Below, piece by piece: positions 21,557 through 27,036 of a stretch of DNA of 27,036 bases. Numbering within the stretch: the stretch's first letter is position 1; each line of letters opens with the position of its first letter. A model generated the notes under the pieces. It was given only the letters and a program-made list of their open reading frames with translations. It was not told the DNA's origin and did not search any database. This DNA comes from an uncultured bacterium (GTDB lineage Bacteria > Bacteroidota > Ignavibacteria > Kapaibacteriales > UBA4661), in NCBI GenBank assembly GCA_937899715.1, contig CALCNX010000101.1, forward strand, positions 1-27,036, given 5' to 3'. A program made the translations under genes and the position numbers.

Positions 21557-22654
21557 TCACTGTAAGCCTCGCCCTCCCGTCAAAACCCCATACGCCTGTG
21601 GCAAAATACGCCTCAAGACCGCTCCCACACTAATACACACGCCAATTACTGCCAAGGGCAGCGCACCATAAAGCACCAAGCGATACATCGGTAACCCGCT
21701 CCACATCTGGAACGCAGGGTGCAAAAGATAATTGACCATCGGTACATGAAGCGCGTAAATGATAAATGAAAACGACGAAGACCATTTGAACCATTGCTGC
21801 CCCATGCACCACCGCACGAGTGCATCCATTCCAAACCACGCCACGCCAATTCCCAAGCCCTCCACTATGCGATGCCCGACGATTAGCCCAATAAACACTG
21901 CTGGCGAAGGGGGAGCAAAAAATACAACAGCAGTTTTAAGCGCTGCGAGCAATATCCATGCGCCCGACCAAACCTTGACATTGAGCCACTTCGGAGGAGT
22001 TTCAAGATTGAAGTTGTTTTTTTGCAACCACATACCCAGCGTGAAAAAGAGCAGACCCTCAGGTTCCGCAAAACCAAGACCTATCGGCATCGTGAGCCAA
22101 ATAAATGCGATGATAGAAAACCACACTTTCGGTGCGTTCGTGACTGCCCTGAGCAGAAGTGGGTATGCAGCGTTATAGACAAATAGTACCCGAATAAACC
22201 ACAACTGGAAGGGCAGTGGATTCATTATGAGGCGAAAAAGCACATCGTACCATTGGTACATTGCGATTGGCTCGCTCAAATGTGCCGCCCGCACTGATTC
22301 CACCGAAAGAGACCATTGTTCTAATCCCCACGTCAGAAGCAGACCCAATGCGCTCCACAGCACGTAGGGCAGAAGGAGCGTCCGCACACGAGATTGGATG
22401 CGCTCTTGGTAAGGCTTCGTGTCGCCTAGTGCAAATAAATATCCCGAAATGGCGAAGAGCATTGGGATGCGAAAGCGAAAAATGCCGTTGGCGGTGAAAT
22501 ACTCAAAAAAACTGGTAAACGTCAGGGGTTCACGAACGAGTGAAAATGGCTGCAAATAGCGGTCGGTGAGATTATAGCCGTGAACAAATACCAAAAGCAA
22601 CATCGAAATAAATGCCCAAAAGCGAAACTTTTGACTGAGAAAGGAAGGAAGCAT
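21557..22654 (-). CDS. Acyltransferase family 3 membrane protein
   Basis: A 365-residue inner-membrane protein of about ten helices. The first helix carries FVHGYN (His25), the position of the conserved His of acyltransferase-3 proteins. RFRIPMLFAISGYLFAL follows, the usual FF(I/V)SGY-type motif, then LLPYVLW, LWFIRVLFVYN and YALHVPMVNY near the C-terminus, all family landmarks. Such proteins move acyl groups (often acetyl or succinyl) from cytoplasmic donors to sugars or lipids on the periplasmic side. No glycan or lipid gene lies nearby to name the acceptor. It is convergent with the ECF41 gene and divergent from the cytochrome pair. Confidence 0.88.
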   Translation of the reverse strand: MLPSFLSQKFRFWAFISMLLLVFVHGYNLTDRYLQPFSLVREPLTFTSFFEYFTANGIFRFRIPMLFAISGYLFALGDTKPYQERIQSRVRTLLLPYVLWSALGLLLTWGLEQWSLSVESVRAAHLSEPIAMYQWYDVLFRLIMNPLPFQLWFIRVLFVYNAAYPLLLRAVTNAPKVWFSIIAFIWLTMPIGLGFAEPEGLLFFTLGMWLQKNNFNLETPPKWLNVKVWSGAWILLAALKTAVVFFAPPSPAVFIGLIVGHRIVEGLGIGVAWFGMDALVRWCMGQQWFKWSSSFSFIIYALHVPMVNYLLHPAFQMWSGLPMYRLVLYGALPLAVIGVCISVGAVLRRILPQAYGVLTGGRGLQ

Positions 22655-22808
22655 ATCCAGATGGAATTAGCGAGGTTGAAAAACCGTGAGCAGAAGCAAA
22701 GAAGCGGTTTGTGGCTTGTGTACGGCGGAGCTGGAAAAAATGTTGCGAAAAAATTCGAGGTGTTTTGTCACAAACCGTCTTCTCGGAGGTCTTACTTTTA
22801 TCAACAAT

Positions 22809-22822
22809 TTGTTTCACTTTTT
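22809..22822 (+). promoter_or_regulatory. 14-base leader motif, copy 1 (TTGTTTCACTTTTT)
   Basis: Identical to 23520-23533. It ends exactly ten bases before the ATG at 22833, as the second copy does before ATG 23544. Possible transcription start, translation signal or remnant of duplication. Confidence 0.5.
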
Positions 22823-22832
22823 ATGACGTACT

Positions 22833-23513
22833 ATGAATTCCTTGATTGACTCTCCCGTTCAGCGTACAGAACATATTCAAAGCGCTTCGCCGACCAAAAT
22901 AAACGTTCATCGTATTCGCCAACTTCACCGTTTTGCCGGAATGACACTTGCGGTATTTATCGGACTGCACCTCACAAACCACCTTTTTGCACTGGTTTCG
23001 ATTGAGCAGCACATCAAAGTTATGGACGCTTTGCGCCTTGTCTATCGCAATCCTCTCGGCGAGGCATTGCTGCTTCTGGCGATTATGGTGCAGGTGCCAA
23101 GCGGAATTATGCTCGTTCGGCGTAAGGGATGGCGAGGATTGCAGCTTGCAGAGCGGGCACAGGTGGCTTCGGGTGGATATTTAGCATTTTTTCTTGTCGC
23201 ACACGTATTTGCCGTGATGATGGGGCGCTACTTCTTTCACGTTGACACGAATTTTTACTTTGCCTCTGCCGTGCTTTTTAGCCCTGTGTGGCTCTTTTAC
23301 GTGGTGTATTATGGCTTGTCGGTTGTGTCGGTCTTTACGCACGTGGCAAGTATTCATTATCAAAAAATGCTTCCTCGCACAAGCGCACGACGCGCACAAA
23401 CACAAGCATTGGCGATTGTTGGAATAGGAGTTGCCACCATGACGCTGATTTTGCTTGTATTTTCAGGTGCTGTGTATGAAATTAGAATTCCGACTGCTTA
23501 CAAATGGTGGTAA
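22833..23513 (+). CDS. Cytochrome-b-like membrane protein (distant SdhC/FrdC relative)
   Basis: A 226-residue protein with about five hydrophobic helices. The first helix is preceded by RIRQLHRFAGMTL and contains GLHLTNHLF; later helices hold HVFAVMMGRYFFHVD and THVASIHY. The number and spacing of membrane His (in the QLHR, LHLTNH, AHVF, THVAS positions) would suit one or two b-type hemes, and the layout (HR..G..L.....H...H, then a Q.PSG.ML.RRKGW loop) parallels fumarate reductase/succinate dehydrogenase cytochromes. I therefore call it a distant member of that fold, not a named subunit. It is followed 30 bases later by a recognisable SdhC, with the same leader motif, suggesting an ancient tandem pair. 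Redox partner is unknown. Confidence 0.6.
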   Translation: MNSLIDSPVQRTEHIQSASPTKINVHRIRQLHRFAGMTLAVFIGLHLTNHLFALVSIEQHIKVMDALRLVYRNPLGEALLLLAIMVQVPSGIMLVRRKGWRGLQLAERAQVASGGYLAFFLVAHVFAVMMGRYFFHVDTNFYFASAVLFSPVWLFYVVYYGLSVVSVFTHVASIHYQKMLPRTSARRAQTQALAIVGIGVATMTLILLVFSGAVYEIRIPTAYKWW

Positions 23514-23519
23514 GATACA

Positions 23520-23533
23520 TTGTTTCACTTTTT
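23520..23533 (+). promoter_or_regulatory. 14-base leader motif, copy 2 (TTGTTTCACTTTTT)
   Basis: Exact repeat of 22809-22822, again ten bases before the start codon (ATG 23544). It fills the 30-base spacer between the two cytochrome genes, so it has no room for a full separate promoter and the upstream stop at 23513. Confidence 0.5.
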
Positions 23534-23543
23534 CTAAACCGAT

Positions 23544-24209
23544 ATGAATACCGCATCAACTCTTTCGCCGAGTGTCTTTCTGACGAGTAGCCTCGGCAAA
23601 AAATTTACGGTTGCTCTCACGGGAATTTCGCTCGTAGGGTTTCTCTTGGAGCACGCCGTTAGTAATCTTCTTCTTCTCAATCCCGACCCCGTTCCATACC
23701 TTGCGTATGCAGCTTTTATGGGAACTAATATCATCATTCGGATTCTGGAAATCGGCTTGTTCCTTGGCTTCGCGCTGCATATTGCTTCAGCATTGCTCGT
23801 GCAGTTCAATAACCGCCAAGCGCGTCCTACACGCTATGCTGTGCAGCGCCGCTCCACCAAAGCGTGGTTCTCGCGGGCAATGCTGCTGTCGGGAAGTATT
23901 ACGTTTATTTTTCTTACGGTGCATCTGGGGCGCTTTTTCGTGCCGCACAAAGTCTTGCACACAAGCCATTTGGATTTATACGCCGATACGCGGCTTGCTT
24001 TCGGCAACCCTTGGTACGTGGTGTTTTACGTCGTAGCAATGATTCTACTCGGCATTCACCTTGCACATGGCGTACAGAGCGCGCTTCAGACCTTTGGCTT
24101 ACAGTCGTCGCGTTCAGCCTTGCTGGTGCGCCGAGCCGGATATATCTACGCCGTGCTTGTGCCGGGAATGCTGGCGCTGATTCCGGTGTGGATATATTTT
24201 GTGAGGTAA
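23544..24209 (+). CDS. sdhC: Succinate dehydrogenase/fumarate reductase cytochrome b558-type subunit (SdhC), without SdhA or SdhB
   Basis: A 221-residue membrane protein of five helices, in line with the b558-type SdhC of Bacteroidota and Bacillus. Landmarks are SLGKKFTVALTGISLVGFLLEHAVSNLLL, LGFALHIASALLV, FLTVHLGRFFVPH and ILLGIHLAHGVQSALQTFGL, which place the four axial His for two hemes (EHAVSN, LHIAS, VHLGRF, HLAHG). In a normal operon the flavoprotein SdhA and iron-sulfur SdhB follow; here the next gene is an SRPBCC protein 100 bases away. The subunit may serve SdhAB encoded elsewhere or a different electron route. It follows a second cytochrome-b-like gene by 30 bases. Confidence 0.85.
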   Translation: MNTASTLSPSVFLTSSLGKKFTVALTGISLVGFLLEHAVSNLLLLNPDPVPYLAYAAFMGTNIIIRILEIGLFLGFALHIASALLVQFNNRQARPTRYAVQRRSTKAWFSRAMLLSGSITFIFLTVHLGRFFVPHKVLHTSHLDLYADTRLAFGNPWYVVFYVVAMILLGIHLAHGVQSALQTFGLQSSRSALLVRRAGYIYAVLVPGMLALIPVWIYFVR

Positions 24210-24308
24210 ATATCTGCAAGGTAAATGTTTGCAACAACGTATGTTTGCAACAATGCCTGACGAAAAGCCGTATAACTCTTCTTTCCACTTTCATCGTTCT
24301 GCAATCAA

Positions 24309-24758
24309 ATGAACTACCACGAAGTTTCTGCCTCATTGCTTATCACTGCGCCTGCTGACAAGGTGTATTCAATCATTGCGGATTACCGGAACGGGCACCC
24401 ACACATTTTGCCCAAGCCTGCCTTTGAGTCGCTTACTGTTGAAAAAGGCGGCATCGGTGCGGGAACGGAAGTGTCTTGTACAATGAAAATCGCGGGGCGT
24501 AGGCAAACCTTTCATGCCGTCATTACTGAGCCGGAGCCGGGTCACGTTCTTGTGGAAACGATTCCTGCAAGCGGCTCTGTGACTACCTTTACGGTAGAGC
24601 CGCGTAATGATGGCACTCAGGCAGATGTAACCATTGCCACACGGGTCACGGTACGCGGCGGCTTGCTTGGTTCCATTGAAAAGTTCCTGACGACAAGAGC
24701 TTTGCAGCCAATATTTGAGAAAGAGTTGCAACTCTTGGACAGTTTTGCCAAGCAGTAA
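24309..24758 (+). CDS. SRPBCC (polyketide cyclase/START-like) protein
   Basis: A 149-residue helix-grip protein. It opens with HEVSASLLITAPADKVYSII, the standard first strand and helix of the SRPBCC superfamily, continues with HPHILPKPAF, GAGTEVSCTMKIAG, EPEPGHVLVET and TTFTVEPRNDGTQADVTI, and ends with the long C-terminal helix (RALQPIFEKELQLLDSFA). The fold binds hydrophobic ligands; a substrate is not apparent. There is no signal peptide. Spacing of 99 bases from sdhC and a missing promoter leave co-transcription open. Confidence 0.85.
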   Translation: MNYHEVSASLLITAPADKVYSIIADYRNGHPHILPKPAFESLTVEKGGIGAGTEVSCTMKIAGRRQTFHAVITEPEPGHVLVETIPASGSVTTFTVEPRNDGTQADVTIATRVTVRGGLLGSIEKFLTTRALQPIFEKELQLLDSFAKQ

Positions 24759-24814
24759 CTCCGACAATGCCGTAACGCTAACGATTCCCCACTTCCAAAT
24801 TATTCTTTTGCATC

Positions 24815-25483
24815 ATGATTGCTCTTCGCGGCACGGCTTATGCCCTTATTGCTTTGCTATTCTGCTTTTCATCGCTCACGTTTGCACAAAGTAGCACAGT
24901 CACTCCTGATTTGTTTCATCTTGCGCAGGCAGGACAGCTACAGGTGTACAATAGAGAAGCAACGTCCTTTGAAGATGGTCAGTACAAAGGGCTTCGATTT
25001 TCTGAAAAAAGCAATGACGGCGTTGCGTGGATAAATGCGATGACGTTTGCTAACGGTACTATCGAAGTAGATATACGAGGGAGAGACCTCTTGCAGCAGA
25101 GCTTTGTCGGGGTTGCTTTTCATGGTGCGGACGATAAGACGTATGATGCCGTGTACTTCCGCCCGTTTAATTTTCAGTCAACGGATTCTGTGCGCCGTAT
25201 TCATGCAATTCAGTATATTTCGCACCCTGAATTTACATGGAAGCGTCTGCGCGAAGAGCGAAATGGGCAGTACGAAAAAGCAATTACGCCTGCACCCCGC
25301 GCAAATGAATGGCTCCATGTGCGAATTGTTGTTCTGCACCCGAAGGTAAGCGTTTTTGTGAATGGCAATAAAGAGCCTTCTCTCAGCATTGAGCAATTCA
25401 GTAAGCGCGGTAACGGGAAAATTGGTCTCTGGGTTGGCGACCAATCGAATGGAGATTTTGCAAATCTTAGAATTACCCAATAA
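24815..25483 (+). CDS. Secreted jelly-roll (LamG/DUF1080-like) protein
   Basis: The 222-residue product has a Sec signal (TAYALIALLFCFSSLTFAQS, cut near AQS). The remainder is a concanavalin-type beta-sandwich: ANGTIEVDIRGRD, FVGVAFHGADDKTYDAVYFR, EWLHVRIVV, KVSVFVNGNKEPSL and GKIGLWVGDQSNGDFANLRI, the usual strand order of DUF1080/LamG-type domains with the final G-x-x-x-F-x-N-L-R-I strand. Relatives bind or hydrolyse sugars, but no catalytic residue is obvious, so a binding role outside the cytoplasm is likelier. It precedes the PhnD-type gene by 29 bases, in the same direction. Confidence 0.82.
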   Translation: MIALRGTAYALIALLFCFSSLTFAQSSTVTPDLFHLAQAGQLQVYNREATSFEDGQYKGLRFSEKSNDGVAWINAMTFANGTIEVDIRGRDLLQQSFVGVAFHGADDKTYDAVYFRPFNFQSTDSVRRIHAIQYISHPEFTWKRLREERNGQYEKAITPAPRANEWLHVRIVVLHPKVSVFVNGNKEPSLSIEQFSKRGNGKIGLWVGDQSNGDFANLRITQ

Positions 25484-25512
25484 ACCAGCAATTTACCCAG
25501 TCAGCGATTCCT

Positions 25513-26460
25513 ATGGTATTGTATCTTTTACGCCCGTCACGGCTTGCTCAGACGCTTTTAAGCCTGTTGTATACTATCATTTTCGCCGTCGCAAGTTCTG
25601 CACAGCCAACGGACACGCTCACACTTGCCACATACACGTACTCAACCAACAACCGTTTGCAGAATCTCGCTCCGCTTGGTGCATTTCTGGAGCGACAGTT
25701 GCATCGTCCTGTGCGCACGGTGAGTTTCCCCGACCCGCCGTCGCTTGCCAATGCCGTCAAGTCCGGTGCAGTGGACGTGGCGGTAATGAATACCTTTGGC
25801 TATCTTTTATTGGCAGCGTCGCGTGAGCAAAAGGGGCTTCCCGTAGCAACGTTTCGGATTCCTGCGGGCAAGTCAAGCAACTATCGCACGATTATTCTGG
25901 CACGAAGTGGTCTTGAAATCACGGGTAGAGCGTGGCTTCGCAGCAAGGCAAAAACGCTCGCCGTAGCATTTGTGTCGCCCGGTTCGACCACTGGTAATTT
26001 GATTCCACGTCTTTACTTTGCTTCGCAGGGTATAGCGGATGCAGAAAACGCTTTTGCCCGTGTGGTTTATGCCGGCACACACGCCGAAGCGCTTAAAATG
26101 GTGCAGTCCGGCGTGGTAGATATTGCAGTGCTGGCATCGGAAGTCTATGAAAACAGTTCGCACGATTCCTTGCAGCCCTCGCCAAAACTCACAACACTGT
26201 GGATGTCGCCCGATATTAAACTTGGTCCCGTTGTAGTCAAATCGTCTTTGTCACCATCGCTGCGCAAGGCAATAGCTAAGCAGCTTGTGGGCATAGAGCA
26301 TACTGCGCCCGAAGCATTTACCGCTCTCCGCGACGGCTGGACGGAAGCAAAATTGGCAGACGCGCTCGTTCCCACAAGCGACCGCTACTACGATGACGTG
26401 CGGCGGATGTTTGGCAATCCTGCCAAAGCAGCCGAACTGATTGCGAAGTTTGCTCGGTAG
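25513..26460 (+). CDS. PhnD-type substrate-binding protein without permease genes
   Basis: A 315-residue periplasmic binding protein. A signal segment (SLLYTIIFAVASSAQ) precedes TLATYTYSTNNRLQNLAPLGAFLERQL, the usual first strand and helix of phosphate/phosphite/phosphonate-binding PhnD proteins. Then come SLANAVKSGAVDVAVMNTFGYLL, FVSPGSTTGNLIPRLYF (the SxSTSG-type loop that contacts the ligand) and VQSGVVDIAVLASEVYE. No ATPase or permease lies within the window, so it may serve a remote ABC transporter, a sensor kinase or another envelope system. Its stop at 26458-26460 lies two bases from the stop of the convergent gene. Confidence 0.85.
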   Translation: MVLYLLRPSRLAQTLLSLLYTIIFAVASSAQPTDTLTLATYTYSTNNRLQNLAPLGAFLERQLHRPVRTVSFPDPPSLANAVKSGAVDVAVMNTFGYLLLAASREQKGLPVATFRIPAGKSSNYRTIILARSGLEITGRAWLRSKAKTLAVAFVSPGSTTGNLIPRLYFASQGIADAENAFARVVYAGTHAEALKMVQSGVVDIAVLASEVYENSSHDSLQPSPKLTTLWMSPDIKLGPVVVKSSLSPSLRKAIAKQLVGIEHTAPEAFTALRDGWTEAKLADALVPTSDRYYDDVRRMFGNPAKAAELIAKFAR

Positions 26461-26462
26461 CT

Positions 26463-27036
26463 TCAAATCTTGATAGGTAGTTGCATGGATTGGGGAGTAT
26501 TGCTCGACTTACCTGCTTTGGTATTCACAATGGATGCCGACACCTGAAATGTCAGAAAACCTTGAATGCGTGAGAATCCTAGTGCGGTTGCCTCTCTGTT
26601 CTGTGGTTTTCTGATGCGTACACGCATTGAAATTTCCGCTGTTTGAGGATTGTATTCTGTACCAAGAATCTCCGCGTGGCATATCAATCCCGGCGGTACT
26701 TCTTGAGTCGCTTGCGTGCTGGCGTTGACCGATACAAGGCTGAGCTGTGACCTGCCGCTATCAAGCACAACGCCATCAAATTTTACATCGGCAAGAGTAG
26801 CTTTTATCGCCCGACCTAAGCTATCCGCATCAATCGGTACGGCATAATCCACAAATACATTCTTTATGAGAACATCTACTTGATTTGAGTCACTCGAAAA
26901 CGTCGAGAAAGTTGTCGCTGATGAGCAATTAAAACTAGGCGGTGACTGCTCAACAATACCTTCCCGATAGTAAAGTGTAACGATCTCGTTTGTTGCGAGA
27001 TATCTCCATAAAACGGAAAATTTTACCTTTCTCACT
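26463..27036 (-). CDS. Partial protein of unknown function, 5' end beyond the window
   Basis: The frame runs from the right edge of the window to TAA at 26463-26465. A GTG at 27035-27033 is the first possible start visible, but the true start is probably outside. About 190 residues are visible, rich in alternating strands (KNVFVDYAVPIDADSLGRA, DGVVLDSGRSQLSLVSVNAS, EISMRVRIRKPQNREA, GFLTFQVSASIVNTKAG). I do not recognise a family. There is no visible membrane segment; one would look for a signal peptide or lipoprotein box upstream. It is convergent with the PhnD-type gene, with two bases between stops and no terminator. Confidence 0.6.
   Translation of the reverse strand, partial: VRKVKFSVLWRYLATNEIVTLYYREGIVEQSPPSFNCSSATTFSTFSSDSNQVDVLIKNVFVDYAVPIDADSLGRAIKATLADVKFDGVVLDSGRSQLSLVSVNASTQATQEVPPGLICHAEILGTEYNPQTAEISMRVRIRKPQNREATALGFSRIQGFLTFQVSASIVNTKAGKSSNTPQSMQLPIKI

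Noticed and set aside
22580..22849. 89-residue plus-strand frame across the divergent spacer
   Set aside because: It overlaps the start of the acyltransferase on the other strand and the start of the cytochrome gene, and shows no protein pattern.
1..27036. CRISPR array, tRNA, rRNA or insertion sequence
   Set aside because: No regular repeat-spacer pattern, no cloverleaf or rRNA segment, no transposase and no terminal inverted repeats with target duplication were seen while reading both strands by eye.

Overview
The window reads as a chromosomal segment of a Bacteroidota/Chlorobiota-type (FCB group) bacterium, possibly of the Ignavibacteria/Kapabacteria sort. The hints are a hybrid two-component sensor with Reg_prop propeller and Y_Y_Y domains, a b558-type succinate dehydrogenase cytochrome, DUF1569 and ORF6N proteins, many secreted proteins with Sec signals, and weak or absent Shine-Dalgarno sites at most starts. 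This placement is inference from gene content; no 16S or marker gene is present. Both ends cut genes: an odd RTX/hotdog reading frame on the left and an unrecognised protein on the right.

Layout. (1) 1-4760: partial RTX/thioesterase-like frame, a large propeller histidine kinase split by one in-frame TAA, and an exported DUF1223 protein. (2) 4879-9154: a two-subunit molybdenum hydroxylase of the isoquinoline-oxidoreductase type (small 2Fe-2S subunit and large Tat-exported subunit) with an exported RidA-like protein between the two, a 130-bp hairpin-rich intergenic element, and an AT-rich secreted unknown. (3) 9380-12061: a small PHA-granule-like protein with a strong Shine-Dalgarno and a terminator, facing a minus-strand operon of a DinB-like DUF1569 protein, an unlisted 54-residue membrane protein and a sodium/solute symporter with a long hydrophilic loop. 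(4) 12243-16613: a compact restriction-modification operon. An HsdR_N-type nuclease domain is fused to an N6-adenine methylase, followed by ORF6N protein, two-TRD specificity subunit and a 51-residue antitoxin-like protein. The last three are joined by ATGA overlaps, and there is no helicase subunit. (5) 16633-21526: tRNA hydroxylase TrhO, a small membrane protein, a helical-repeat unknown, a creatininase-family amidohydrolase and an ECF41-type sigma factor. (6) 21557-27036: acyltransferase-3, two cytochrome-b-like membrane proteins in tandem (the second an SdhC without SdhAB), an SRPBCC protein, a secreted jelly-roll protein, an orphan PhnD-type binding protein and a partial unknown.

How the genes work together. 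The clearest unit is the restriction-modification operon. The molybdenum hydroxylase genes probably make one periplasmic enzyme. The tandem cytochromes share an identical 14-base leader motif at the same distance from the start codon, which points to shared control or duplication. Nothing here amounts to a demonstrated new system. The observations most worth following are the helicase-free nuclease-methylase operon with its ORF6N and Phd-like partners, the paired cytochromes, the RTX/hotdog junction and the interrupted kinase. No tRNA, rRNA, CRISPR array, transposase or prophage module was seen.
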